Assembly (NCBI RefSeq): GCF_041770905.1
Contig: NZ_JBEUWX010000002.1
Location: 186,001-250,000, forward strand
From: Propionivibrio hellwigii
Lineage (GTDB): Bacteria; Pseudomonadota; Gammaproteobacteria; Burkholderiales; Rhodocyclaceae
Direction of reading: 5' to 3'
Length of the DNA: 64,000 bases
Of this stretch, positions 18,183 to 26,828 are shown piece by piece; the first letter of the stretch is position 1, and the number at the start of each line of letters is the position of its first letter. Below the pieces are notes generated by a model, which saw nothing but the letters and a program-made list of their open reading frames with translations, was not told the DNA's origin and made no database searches. The translations under genes were made by a program, and so were the position numbers.

Positions 18183-18226
18183 CAAAAACAAGCCCCTCGT
18201 CAGACGGTAAGGTTCCGGAGAGGGGC
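18183..18226 (-). terminator. Candidate terminator of sodB
   Basis: Read leftward, GCCCCTC and GAGGGGC pair around a 21-base loop, followed by CTTGTTTTTG. The hairpin is weak because of its long loop, but the T-run is well placed 85 bases after the sodB stop. Confidence 0.5.
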
Positions 18227-18310
18227 GCAAATACTGCGGATGGCCGCAAACAACAGGTAAAAAATGCGCGAAGCCAGCGCAGTTATCGACTGCGCCGTTG
18301 ATGCAGGCGC

Positions 18311-18919
18311 TTATGCTTTGCCGTACAGCTCGGCAACATAATGCCAGTTGACGACTTGCCACCAGGCTTCCAGATAATCGGCGCGCTTATTCTGATAACG
18401 CAGATAATAGGCATGCTCCCAAACGTCGCAGGCAAGAATGGGCGTGCCTTTCACGGCAGCAATATCCATCAGCGGATTATCCTGATTGGGCGTGCTGGTG
18501 ATCGCCAGTTTGCCATCCTGACCGACGATCAGCCAGGCCCAGCCCGAGCCGAACTGCTTGAGGCCGGCATCCTTGAACTGTGCCTTGAAATTATCGAAGT
18601 TGCCGAATACGGCGTCAATGCCCTGTGCCAGCTTGCCGGTGGGCGTGCCGCCGCCGTTGGGGGACATGGCGTTCCAGTAGAGCGTATGGTTATAGAAACC
18701 GCCGCCATTGTTGCGTACTGCCGGCGTATAGCGGCTGATGCCGGCCAGAATGGCCTCCAGGCTTTCATCCGCAGCAGGCGAATCCTTGACGGCGGCAAGA
18801 AAGTTGTCGAAATAAGCCTTGTGGTGACGGCTGTAGTGGATTTCCATCGTGGTTTTATCAATGGCCGGTTCCAGCGCGTCGTAGGCATAGGGGAGGGCGG
18901 GGAAAGTAAAGTTCGTCAT
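18311..18919 (-). CDS. sodB: Superoxide dismutase, Fe/Mn family
   Basis: The 202-residue cytosolic enzyme dismutates superoxide. Metal ligands are seen in HYSRHHKAYFDNF (His28), NHTLYWN and DVWEHAYYLRYQNKR. The sequence pattern (NAMSPNGGG, FGSGWAWLIV) points to iron as the metal, though Mn or cambialistic use cannot be excluded. Read leftward, AGGAGC-like purines precede the ATG. It stands alone. Confidence 0.95.
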   Translation of the reverse strand: MTNFTFPALPYAYDALEPAIDKTTMEIHYSRHHKAYFDNFLAAVKDSPAADESLEAILAGISRYTPAVRNNGGGFYNHTLYWNAMSPNGGGTPTGKLAQGIDAVFGNFDNFKAQFKDAGLKQFGSGWAWLIVGQDGKLAITSTPNQDNPLMDIAAVKGTPILACDVWEHAYYLRYQNKRADYLEAWWQVVNWHYVAELYGKA

Positions 18920-19351
18920 CAGAGGCTCCTTGGTTGTTCAGGGGCATTGACCATCGTTCCCGTATTGAGTTCCCGGCAGGTAAGGCCACAGTGTAAATCT
19001 GCAAATTTACGGCCAGGCCGCCGCGATCGCGTAGAAAAAACGAATATTCCGCAAAAATGAAGCAGCTTACTGAGTCAAAAAACTACGCGCGATCGCGTGG
19101 AAGAAAACCGCATTCAGCCGTTGGCGGTTATTTTACTGACGCACTTTTACCTCAATCACTTCTACCTCAATTTCTCCTGCGCATTTAAGCGAGGGAAAAA
19201 GCGATTCCGTCGGGCGGCGAGTTCGCCCGTGCGCTTTCCTGCTCCCCTTTCTCTGCCTTGAGGGAGCCGGCTTTTGCTAGCGCGTGGTCGTACGTGGTCG
19301 CACACGGTCACACACACCGACTGGTGCTTGCCGGTTTATGGAAGGTCGAAT
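18920..19351. other. Intergenic region; two GCGATCGCG-containing repeats
   Basis: The gap of 432 bases precedes sodB and follows the transglutaminase-like gene. It holds two copies of CGCGATCGCGTRGAAGAAA-like sequence at about 19020-19040 and 19088-19108. No gene or RNA was recognised. Confidence 0.4.
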
Positions 19352-20626
19352 TTACAGGTGGTTGGCAGTGGCGCGATACGTCATACGGTTGGTGTTGCGT
19401 CCGTCGAAGCGGCCGCCGGCGGTTTCGGCAACAGGGTAGATCAGGCTTGGCAGCGCCTTACCGGAAGCGCCTTGCAGGATGACATCCTGCGCCGTATTGA
19501 AACCGATCCAGTTCATCTCCCAAAAGCCAAACAGCAATTTTTTGAAAACATTTACTTTCGGGTCGGTGTTGGATAACGGTTCCTCACGTATGGCTTCGCA
19601 TACTGCGGCAGGATCGACGCCGATCCAGCTATAACCGGGAATGTAAAACTCGGCGCGGCAATGCTGCGCGCTTCTCAGTTCGCCCGTTGCGCCGAGGCTG
19701 TTGAAGAGCCGCGAACGCCCGGTGCGCAGGCCGTAGACCGGGCGCGCCGGAATGCCGACGGAGCGGCAAAGCGCGACGAAGAGCAGTGCGATATCGGCGC
19801 TGCGCCCGACGAAACGCCCGTTACCCAATAGCTGACTGATGTCGGCTTCGCCCATACCCTGACCATTGGTGTCGAAACTGGCGTTTTCAATCACCCAGTC
19901 GTACAGGGCTTTCCCCATTGCCAATGGGTCTTTGATGCGGCCAATCGCACGCTCCGCCGTCTGATGCACGATGCCGTCGACTGGCGCGAGCTGGGTGGGA
20001 TGCAGGTTGCGGCGCAGCACTTCCGCCTGCTCGGCAATGACGCCGCGGCGGGTGATGTCGAACTGACGGTTTTGCGTAGCAATCTGGGTAATGAATTGCA
20101 GTTTGGGCGTGTCGATAGATTCCGGCCATTCGGCGAAGAAGATTTCCATGTCGGCGACCGGATCGCGGTAAATTCCTGCCTTGCTGAAATTACCCTGCCA
20201 GGTGTGGCCGATCGTGCGCTGCCAGTCCGTATCCTTGTACTGCGCCAGCGGTAGCCACAGGCGGGCACGCCCCTGGTTGGACTGTAGGCCAACATCGGTT
20301 TGCAACTCAACGGTGTGCCAGTCGGTCGGTTTTTCCTGCGGCAGTTTGACGACGTTGCGGTGCTCGATGGGCGTGTTGGCGGCAGAGGTATCCTCGGGCG
20401 CGGCGTTGGCCGCTGATGGCCTGGATGAGACCGCCGTTCGTGCGGAAACGCGGCGGCGTGTTCTGGATTTTCCTGCTTTTCCCGCCTTTCCGGTCGATTT
20501 GCCCTTGCGCTGACTGGATGCGGCCTTGGCTTTGGTGGCTGCACTTTTCTTCTTTGCGCCCAGCACGGGCGTCGATGCGAGAAAAGTCAAAATGGCGGAA
20601 GCAGTGAGGAAGTTTCGTCGTTTCAA
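19352..20626 (-). CDS. Exported transglutaminase-fold protein lacking the usual Cys
   Basis: The 424-residue protein starts with MKRRNFLTAS and a hydrophobic stretch, which resembles a twin-arginine signal peptide ending near residue 24. A basic, low-complexity Lys/Arg/Ala linker (25-75) follows. The transglutaminase-like core is at about 225-345: the position of the catalytic Cys, in the block before VALCRSVGIPARPVYGLR, reads GRSADIALLF with Ser276, while His322 (SAQHCRAEFY) and Asp338 (GVDPA) remain. Family members I remember have Cys in that place. It may be a binding protein rather than an enzyme. It has no operon partner. Confidence 0.8.
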   Translation of the reverse strand: MKRRNFLTASAILTFLASTPVLGAKKKSAATKAKAASSQRKGKSTGKAGKAGKSRTRRRVSARTAVSSRPSAANAAPEDTSAANTPIEHRNVVKLPQEKPTDWHTVELQTDVGLQSNQGRARLWLPLAQYKDTDWQRTIGHTWQGNFSKAGIYRDPVADMEIFFAEWPESIDTPKLQFITQIATQNRQFDITRRGVIAEQAEVLRRNLHPTQLAPVDGIVHQTAERAIGRIKDPLAMGKALYDWVIENASFDTNGQGMGEADISQLLGNGRFVGRSADIALLFVALCRSVGIPARPVYGLRTGRSRLFNSLGATGELRSAQHCRAEFYIPGYSWIGVDPAAVCEAIREEPLSNTDPKVNVFKKLLFGFWEMNWIGFNTAQDVILQGASGKALPSLIYPVAETAGGRFDGRNTNRMTYRATANHL

Positions 20627-20997
20627 TCGATTCTCCTATCCTCCGATCAAAAAACAAAGCCGTGTCTAATAAGGCGCACGGCTCTACGAAGTCGCGGCGA
20701 TTATAGCGTGAAATCGGGCGAAGAGCGGCTGGCCGCCGAGCAAAGTCGATCGTGGAAAATCCCTGCAAATGGCGGAGTGTATGCCGCGGCGTGCAGGGCG
20801 CGCAAAAGGCATGCATAGGCTGCGTGCGGAAGGATTGAAAGAGAAAAAAGGGAGAAAGACCGGGGTGCTAGGTCATTTTCCGCAGTGGCAGTTTTCGCAG
20901 TGGCGATTGGTTCTGCATGGTTCTGCGCGGCCGTCATCTGCTTTTGTCTCCTATCGCTAATTCGCCGCCTAGAGCTGATCAGCGGTTTTATGCAATG
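20627..20997. other. Intergenic region without a recognisable gene
   Basis: The 371 bases separate the transglutaminase-like gene from the end of the PhoH-like gene. I found no RNA gene, repeat of the local families or plausible frame. Confidence 0.4.
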
Positions 20998-22410
20998 CTA
21001 GAGCATCTCCGCTGCGTAGTCGGCCAGCCGCGAACGTTCGCCGCGTTGCAGGGTGACATGGCCGGCGTGCGCCCAGCCCTTGAAGCGGTCGACGGCAAAG
21101 GTCAGCCCTGAACTGCCTTCGGTCAGGTAGGGCGTATCGATCTGCGCGATATTGCCCATGCAGACGACCTTGGCGCCCGGGCCAGCGCGCGTGATCAGCG
21201 TTTTCATCTGTTTTGGCGTCAGGTTCTGCGCCTCGTCGATAATCAGAAACTTGTTGAGAAAGGTGCGGCCGCGCATGAAATTGAGCGACTTGATCTTGAT
21301 GCGGTTGCGGATCAGATCTTGCGTTGCCGCGCGCCCCCAGTCGCCGCCCGTCGTGCCGGTATGGCTGAGGACTTCCAGGTTGTCTTCCAGCGCCCCCATC
21401 CACGGCGCCATTTTTTCTTCTTCCGTGCCCGGCAGAAAACCGATGTCCTCGCCGACGGAGACCGTGGCGCGCGTCATGATGATTTCCTGATAGCGCTTTT
21501 CGTCGAGCACCTGGGTCAAGCCGGCAGCCAGCGTCAGCAAGGTCTTGCCGGTGCCCGCCTGGCCGAGCAGGCTGACGAAGTCGATTTCCGGATCCATCAG
21601 CAGATTGAGGGCAAAATTCTGCTCGCGGTTGCGCGCCGTGATTCCCCAGACATTGTGTTTCGGGTGCGTATAGTCGATCAGCGTTTCGAGCACGGCGCAG
21701 TTGCCCGAAATTTCGCGCACGATGGCGGAAAACGGCTCCGGTGTATCCAGATACACGAATTCATTGATCAGCAGTTTGGCGCACAAGGCCCCCCGGATGC
21801 GGTAGCGCGTGCGGTTTTCCTGCGTCCACGATTCCAGTCCGTGCGTCTGCGTTTCCCAGAAATCTGGGGGCAGCGCCTGCATGCCGCGATAGAGCAGATC
21901 GATGTCTTCAAGCACCCGGTCGTTAAAGTAGTCCTGCGCCTGAACGCCGAGGACATGCGCCTTGATGCGCATATTGATATCTTTGCTCACCAGAATGACC
22001 GCGCGTTCTGGATACGTGCGCTGCAAATGGACTACGACGGCCAGAATCTGATTGTCTGCCCGTTCGCTTGCCAGGCCGCCGTGCAGATCCGCGCTGACCG
22101 CCTCGGTTTGCAGGAGCAGGCGGCCGCTGGCCAGCCCGTGCGAGGCTTCGGCAAGTGCAATGCCCGTGGCGATGCCGTCCTCGCGGCGGCTGATGATCTC
22201 GTCGAGCATGCGCGTGGCCTGTCGCGCGTTGCGCGCAACGTCGGATATTCCCTTTTTGTTGTGGTCGAGTTCCTCCAGCGTCTTCATCGGCAGAAAAATG
22301 TCGTTTTCCTCGAAACGGAACAGGCTCGTCGGATCGTGCATCAGCACGTTGGTATCGAGGATGAAGAGCTTGGGCAGGCGATGAGGCGGACGGGCGGTTC
22401 GGCGGGGCAT
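20998..22410 (-). CDS. PhoH-like ATPase with N-terminal PIN domain
   Basis: The 470-residue protein combines a PIN ribonuclease fold (about 15-150; Asp19 in ILDTNVLMHD, Asp144 in VSKDINMR) with a PhoH P-loop ATPase (about 255-450; Walker A GQAGTGKT, 283-290; Walker B FLIIDEAQN). PIN-PhoH proteins are thought to be RNA helicase/nucleases. I start it at ATG 22410, where CCGGAGACGCCG supplies a ribosome site and the family N-terminus begins; the open frame runs on upstream but overlaps the peroxiredoxin gene. It lies 52 bp behind that gene in the same direction. Confidence 0.9.
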   Translation of the reverse strand: MPRRTARPPHRLPKLFILDTNVLMHDPTSLFRFEENDIFLPMKTLEELDHNKKGISDVARNARQATRMLDEIISRREDGIATGIALAEASHGLASGRLLLQTEAVSADLHGGLASERADNQILAVVVHLQRTYPERAVILVSKDINMRIKAHVLGVQAQDYFNDRVLEDIDLLYRGMQALPPDFWETQTHGLESWTQENRTRYRIRGALCAKLLINEFVYLDTPEPFSAIVREISGNCAVLETLIDYTHPKHNVWGITARNREQNFALNLLMDPEIDFVSLLGQAGTGKTLLTLAAGLTQVLDEKRYQEIIMTRATVSVGEDIGFLPGTEEEKMAPWMGALEDNLEVLSHTGTTGGDWGRAATQDLIRNRIKIKSLNFMRGRTFLNKFLIIDEAQNLTPKQMKTLITRAGPGAKVVCMGNIAQIDTPYLTEGSSGLTFAVDRFKGWAHAGHVTLQRGERSRLADYAAEML

Positions 22411-22462
22411 CGGCGTCTCCGGAAAGGGCGGTAGCAGATAGGCGGTGGGGACAGTGGCGGCG

Positions 22463-22936
22463 CTAGTGCGCTGACGTACGGACGGAATCGAGCACGAAAT
22501 CCAGTACCTCTTGTGCATGGCCGGGCGCCTTGACGCAGCGCCACTCACGCAGCAACTGCCCGCTGCCGTCAAAGACGAAGGTGCTGCGTTCAATGCCGCG
22601 TACCGGCTTGCCGTAGAGCTTTTTATCCTTGATGACGCCAAAATGCGTGCATAGGCGCTCGTCGGCATCGGAAAGCAGCGCAAAGGGCAGGGCGTGCTTT
22701 GCCTTGAATTTTTCGTGCGAGGCCAGGCTGTCACGCGAAACGCCGAGCACAACGCCGCCGGCCCTGACGAATTCGTCATGCAGATCGCGGAATTCCTGCG
22801 CCTCGGTCGTACAGCCGGGCGTGTTGTCTTTGGGATAAAAATAAACAATCAGTGTTTTGCCGCGTACCGCCGCGGCGTTGAACGGTGCGCCGTCGGTCGA
22901 AGGAATGTCGATATCGGGAAAGCGGAGCGTACTCAT
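22463..22936 (-). CDS. bcp: Thiol peroxiredoxin, Bcp/PrxQ family
   Basis: The 157-residue protein reduces hydroperoxides. The peroxidatic Cys42 sits in PKDNTPGCTTEAQEF. The resolving cysteine found five residues later in E. coli Bcp is Gln here, so it should work by a one-Cys mechanism or use another Cys (in ERLCTHFG or EWRCVKAPG). The start at 22936 has GAGG upstream and gives the usual family length; the frame is open for another 420 bases but without family features. PhoH-like follows in the same direction. Confidence 0.92.
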   Translation of the reverse strand: MSTLRFPDIDIPSTDGAPFNAAAVRGKTLIVYFYPKDNTPGCTTEAQEFRDLHDEFVRAGGVVLGVSRDSLASHEKFKAKHALPFALLSDADERLCTHFGVIKDKKLYGKPVRGIERSTFVFDGSGQLLREWRCVKAPGHAQEVLDFVLDSVRTSAH

Positions 22937-23475
22937 AGAAATCCTCGGTGGTTTGGGTGATTTTCCTCGTATCAGGCGGTTCCGCTGCAATGATTGACGC
23001 CCGCGACGTCCGAAAAGGTGGCGTTTATCGTGCGGGCAGGCATTTTGCCGTGCGGTAAGGCACGCCGGTGTGCCGGATGCCCGCTTGGAATGGGAGCCGC
23101 TCATTGCGCCGGATAGACCGCAGCCGATATTTTGACACGCGATGCCGCCCCGTGCGCGAGAACGGGACTGCACTGAAAAGCGGCGTGGAAAAATGATGGG
23201 AACCGTCGAAAGCGGCCGCCGGATCTCCCCTGACGCCGTGGCTGGCGGAAAAAGCGTGCGGCAATTAAGGGCGCCCGGCAATTTGCCGCAATGACGCGGC
23301 CGGCGATGGACGGGAAGCGGATGGAAAGGGGTAGAAACAGATAGAAGCGGATGGAAGCGCATGAAAACAGCCCCTTTCGTATAAAGCGGTCAATGCCGGC
23401 GAGGAAGGATGATTTTCCCGCGCGAATCCGTTAACCTTGCGCCGTTTTGTTCATTCCTCTTTTTGGAGAACACCC
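22937..23475. other. Intergenic region without a recognisable gene
   Basis: The region of 539 bases lies between the divergent bcp and upp genes. A frame on the minus strand stays open but encodes nothing recognisable. Promoters for both genes must lie here; I could not single one out. GGAGAACACCC directly precedes the upp ATG. Confidence 0.4.
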
Positions 23476-24102
23476 ATGCCGATCCATGCAGTCAACCACC
23501 CGCTCGTCAAGCACAAGATTGGGTTGTTACGCGAAAACGACATCAACACCAAAAAATTCCGTGAGCTGACCGCCGAGCTGGCCCGCCTGCTGACTTACGA
23601 AGCCTGCCGCGATTTTGAGCTGGAAAAATGCACCATTCAGGGATGGGCCGGGCCGGTCGAAATCGAGCAGATCAAAGGCAAGAAAGTCACGGTTGTGCCG
23701 ATTCTGCGCGCCGGGCTGGGCATGCTCGATGGCGTGCTCGACCTGATTCCGGGTGCCAAGGTCAGCGTCGTCGGCATTGCCCGCAACCACGAAACCCTGA
23801 TGCCGGAACCGTATTTCGAACGCCTCGTCGGCCAGCTCAACGAGCGCATCGGGCTGATTATCGACCCGATGCTCGCCACGGGCGGCTCCCTGATCGCCAC
23901 CATCGACATGCTCAAGCGCAAGGGCTGCCAGCATGTGCGCGCCATCGTCCTGGTTGCTGCGCCGGAAGGCATCCGCGCTGTCGATGCAGCGCATCCCGAC
24001 GTGGATGTTTTCACGGCGGCGATCGACAGCCACCTCAACGAAGTCGGCTACATCATTCCGGGGCTGGGCGATGCGGGCGACAAGATTTTCGGCACTAAGT
24101 AA
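23476..24102 (+). CDS. upp: Uracil phosphoribosyltransferase
   Basis: The 208-residue enzyme makes UMP from uracil and PRPP. The PRPP-binding loop is IIDPMLATGGSL, and the uracil site near the C-terminus is YIIPGLGDAGDKIFGTK. The start at ATG 23476 has a ribosome site (GGAGAA) and matches the family length exactly. The uracil permease gene follows 23 bp later, so uptake and salvage form one operon. Confidence 0.97.
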   Translation: MPIHAVNHPLVKHKIGLLRENDINTKKFRELTAELARLLTYEACRDFELEKCTIQGWAGPVEIEQIKGKKVTVVPILRAGLGMLDGVLDLIPGAKVSVVGIARNHETLMPEPYFERLVGQLNERIGLIIDPMLATGGSLIATIDMLKRKGCQHVRAIVLVAAPEGIRAVDAAHPDVDVFTAAIDSHLNEVGYIIPGLGDAGDKIFGTK

Positions 24103-24125
24103 GGCGGTGAATGAGGGGCGGGACG

Positions 24126-25385
24126 ATGAATAAAACGGTGATTCCTACCGCGCAGGGGGCGGCCGAGCCGGTCTGGCGCACGGCGGTTTCCGGCGCGCAG
24201 ATTCTCTTCGTCGCTTTCGGCGCGACGGTGCTGGTGCCGCTGCTCACCGGGCTCAATCCCAGCCTGGCGCTGCTCGGCGCCGGCGTCGGCACGCTGATCT
24301 TCCAGGCCTGCACCCGGCGGCAGGTGCCGATTTACCTGGGCTCCAGCTTCGCCTTCATCGCGCCGATTATCGAGTCGATCAAAAATTGGGGCATGCCGGC
24401 CACCCTCGGCGCGCTGGCTGCCGCCAGCCTGTTCTATTACCTGGCGGCCGCACTCGTCAAATGGCGCGGCGTGGCGTTTATCCATCGCCTGCTGCCCCCG
24501 GTCGTCATCGGCCCGGTCGTCATGGTGATCGGCCTGGGACTAGCCCAGGTCGCTGTCGATATGGCGACGGGCAAGGCGGGCGGCGCGCAGGTCGTGCCCT
24601 ACGGCACGGCGCTCTCGGTCGCCGCCATTTCGCTGCTGGCAACGATGCTGACGGTGATCCGCGCGCGGCGTCTGTTCAAACTGGTGCCGATTCTCGTCGG
24701 CGTCGCTGTCGGTTACGCTGTCTCGCTCTACCTGGGCATTGTCGATCTTTCCCCGGTGAAGCAGGCAGCGTGGTTCGCCGTTCCTGACTTCGGGCGGCCG
24801 GAATTCAATCTGGCCGCCATTCTTTTTATGATCCCGGTCGCCATCGCCCCCATCGTCGAGCACGTCGGCGGCATTCTGGCCATCGGTTCGGTGACGGGCA
24901 GAGACTTTACCGAATCGCCCGGCCTGCACCGGACGCTGCTGGGCGACGGTCTGGCCGTCAGCGTCGTCGGCCTGTTCGGCGGCCCGCCGGTGACGACCTA
25001 CGGCGAAGTGACCGGCGCGGTGATGCTGACCAAAAACGCCAACCCGGCAATCATGACCTGGGCGGCGGGTTTCGCCATCCTCATGGCCTTCGTCGGCAAA
25101 TTCGGCGCGCTGCTGCAAACGATCCCGTTGCCGGTCATGGGCGGCGTCATGGTGCTGCTCTTCGGCTCGATTGCCGGCATCGGCCTCAAAACGATCATCG
25201 ACGGCCGCGTCGACCTTTCCAGCGCGCGTAACCTGTGCATCATCTCGATCACGCTGGTGACGGGCATCGGCGGTCTGGGCGTGAACCTCGGCAGCTTCTC
25301 GCTGCAAGGCATCAGCCTGTGCGGCGTGCTCGCCGTGCTGCTCAACCTGCTGCTGCCGCGCTCGCCGGCCGAGGCATCGCGCTAA
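24126..25385 (+). CDS. uraA: Uracil permease (NCS2 family)
   Basis: The 419-residue inner-membrane protein has about 14 hydrophobic segments. The substrate-site motifs EHVGGILAIG and GGPPVTTYGEVTG carry the two glutamates equivalent to Glu241 and Glu290 of E. coli UraA. ATG 24126 is preceded by GAGGGGCGGGA; ATG 24111 is a less likely alternative. It is co-transcribed with upp. A Correia-like element begins only 7 bases after the stop and may fold as a terminator. Confidence 0.95.
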   Translation: MNKTVIPTAQGAAEPVWRTAVSGAQILFVAFGATVLVPLLTGLNPSLALLGAGVGTLIFQACTRRQVPIYLGSSFAFIAPIIESIKNWGMPATLGALAAASLFYYLAAALVKWRGVAFIHRLLPPVVIGPVVMVIGLGLAQVAVDMATGKAGGAQVVPYGTALSVAAISLLATMLTVIRARRLFKLVPILVGVAVGYAVSLYLGIVDLSPVKQAAWFAVPDFGRPEFNLAAILFMIPVAIAPIVEHVGGILAIGSVTGRDFTESPGLHRTLLGDGLAVSVVGLFGGPPVTTYGEVTGAVMLTKNANPAIMTWAAGFAILMAFVGKFGALLQTIPLPVMGGVMVLLFGSIAGIGLKTIIDGRVDLSSARNLCIISITLVTGIGGLGVNLGSFSLQGISLCGVLAVLLNLLLPRSPAEASR

Positions 25386-25391
25386 AACCTT

Positions 25392-25498
25392 GAATAACGG
25401 CTTCCTTTGCCAAAATACTGCGTTGGCTTCGCCTTGCCGTACTCCTCGTACTGTCAGCGGCTCGCCGCCTTGTCTTTTGGCAAAGTTGAGCCGCTATT
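25392..25498. mobile_element. Correia-like palindromic element
   Basis: This 107-bp imperfect palindrome has ends AATAACGGCTTCC... and ...GAGCCGCTATT. Its inner arms are TTTGCCAAAATACTGCG and TTGTCTTTTGGCAAAG, with GCCTTGCCGTACTCCTCGTA at the centre. It lies 7 bases beyond the uraA stop codon. Confidence 0.8.
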
Positions 25499-25687
25499 TG
25501 AGTTTGCGAAGTCTCCTCTGAAATCCGTAAAAATAGGGCAGAAAACATAAATCGCTCTGAAGCCCTTTAAAAACAAGGGCTTCAGCGCATCAAAAAATAT
25601 AACGACCGCTTCGTTCGCCTTTTTAAAGGGGAGCTGCCCAAAGGGCTGAGGGGTTAACAGCCTATTTTTCACATGGCAAAGTCAAGC
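25499..25687. repeat. Modular repeats and fragment of a Correia-like element
   Basis: Modules with GCCCTTTAAAAACAAGGGC are followed by unique AT-richer DNA and by GGCAAAGTCAAGCCA (25674-25688), which looks like the end of an older Correia-like copy next to the intact one at 25688. Confidence 0.5.
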
Positions 25688-25793
25688 CATAGCGGCTTTC
25701 TTTACCAAAATACGGCGTTGGCTCGCCTTGCCGTACTACTCGTACTGTCTGCGGCTCGCCGCCTTGTCTTTTGGCAAAGTTAAGCCGCTATAT
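25688..25793. mobile_element. Correia-like palindromic element
   Basis: The element runs from CATAGCGGCTTTC to AAGCCGCTAT in the same orientation as the copy at 25392, with the internal TACGGCGTTGGCTCGCC and TACTGTCTGCGGCTCGCC blocks. Confidence 0.8.
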
Positions 25794-26043
25794 ATTGGGC
25801 GTCTCAAATATGGGTGCCCTGAACCCCGCGTATTTAGAGCGTTTCAGAGGAGGTGCCCGTAAACCCCTTGTATTTAGGGCATCTCCGGCGCCCTTGCCCT
25901 GAAGCCCTTTATTGATAAGGGTTACAGAGGTGCCTGACAGGAAGCCCTTTATCTACGCGGGTTTCCGAGGTGGGTGGATGGAGATGCCCACTCCACGCGG
26001 GTCTCCGGTGTGCCCTGGTGAGTGCCTCGCCGCAGGGCAGAAA
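25794..26043. repeat. Modular short GC-rich intergenic repeats
   Basis: Modules with CCTGAACCCCGCGTATTTAG, GCCCTTTATTGATAAGGGTT and CCCACTCCACGCGGG run up to the stop of hicB. They have the same composition as other gaps. Confidence 0.65.
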
Positions 26044-26436
26044 TTAATCGGCCATGGCCATGCTTGCCGCTTTGGCCAGAAAGCCACTGCGGGTCATGCC
26101 GTTTTTATTCGCGTACCCGTCAATCTGGCGCACCAGGTTCGCCGGTAGGCTGATATTCAGGCGCACGGGCGCCGATTGCAATTTGCCCAGGTCAATATCG
26201 GCCAGCATCCACACACCGCCGGTATATTCCGGGTTATTTTGCAGCTCGGACAACGGGCTGGGCGCAGGCACCGCCGTGGCAGGTTCGCCCGCAAAGTGCG
26301 CCTCCACCGCTTCCTGGCACATGGCGGGGATGTGTTCCCATTCGTCCGCTGCGGCATGGCAGCCCGGGAAATCGGGGAAAACGATGCCGTGCGCGGTATT
26401 GGCGTCGCCGGGATAAATATAAACGGGATATAACAT
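26044..26436 (-). CDS. hicB: HicB family antitoxin
   Basis: The 130-residue protein has the N-terminal partial RNase H-like HicB fold (YPVYIYPGDANTAHGIVFP, CHAAADEWEHIPAMCQEAVE) and a C-terminal ribbon-helix-helix DNA-binding region (RLNISLPANLVRQIDGYA). I start it at 26436 because AAGGAG lies 6 bases upstream; the longer start at 26454 has no such site. It would neutralise the HicA toxin, whose gene lies 23 bp upstream, and repress the pair. Confidence 0.9.
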   Translation of the reverse strand: MLYPVYIYPGDANTAHGIVFPDFPGCHAAADEWEHIPAMCQEAVEAHFAGEPATAVPAPSPLSELQNNPEYTGGVWMLADIDLGKLQSAPVRLNISLPANLVRQIDGYANKNGMTRSGFLAKAASMAMAD

Positions 26437-26459
26437 GCCTTGCTCCTTGCGCACTGGCG

Positions 26460-26639
26460 CTATAGGCCAGCCTGCTTGAATATGCTTTTGAGGGTTTCTT
26501 TCCCCAGGTCTTTTCTGGGATGCGGAACCGTAACCTTGCCGGGTTTGGTCGGGTGTCTGTACTGCTGATGTGAGCCGACCGTATGCACCAGATACCAGCC
26601 ATCCGCTTTGATTAATTTGATGAGCGTCCTGCTGTCCAT
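26460..26639 (-). CDS. hicA: HicA family mRNA interferase toxin
   Basis: The 59-residue product has the compact dsRNA-binding-like fold of HicA toxins, with the catalytic His24 in VGSHQQYRHP and the end KDLGKETLKSIFKQAGL. HicA cleaves mRNA when not bound by HicB. I start it at MDSRTL (26639), the usual N-terminus of the family; a start at 26666 would add nine atypical residues. The pair sits in a repeat-rich gap, as toxin-antitoxin modules often do. Confidence 0.9.
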   Translation of the reverse strand: MDSRTLIKLIKADGWYLVHTVGSHQQYRHPTKPGKVTVPHPRKDLGKETLKSIFKQAGL

Positions 26640-26666
26640 GATTGTATTATACACACGGATACACAC

Positions 26667-26828
26667 TCATTGATGGCGCCTAAGCTGAAGGTGTCCTGAA
26701 CCCCGCGTATTTAGGGAATCTCCGAAGGGGATGCTCTGAAACCCTTTGTTTATAAGGGTTACAGAGGCGCCTGCCCGGAAACGCCCTGTTGACGCGGGTT
26801 TGCGAGGGGGCATATAACAAAGGATGGA
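26667..26828. repeat. Modular short GC-rich intergenic repeats
   Basis: The stretch again holds CCTGAACCCCGCGTATTTAG and ACCCTTTGTTTATAAGGGTT modules. It must also hold the promoters of the divergent hicAB and acetyltransferase genes. Confidence 0.6.

Noticed and set aside
19020..19108. GCGATCGC copies resembling the cyanobacterial HIP1 palindrome
   Set aside because: Only two copies lie in one gap; the rest of the window shows no such over-representation to my reading.
26460..26666. A longer HicA starting at 26666
   Set aside because: The nine extra residues are not found in the family, and the shorter start gives the usual N-terminus.
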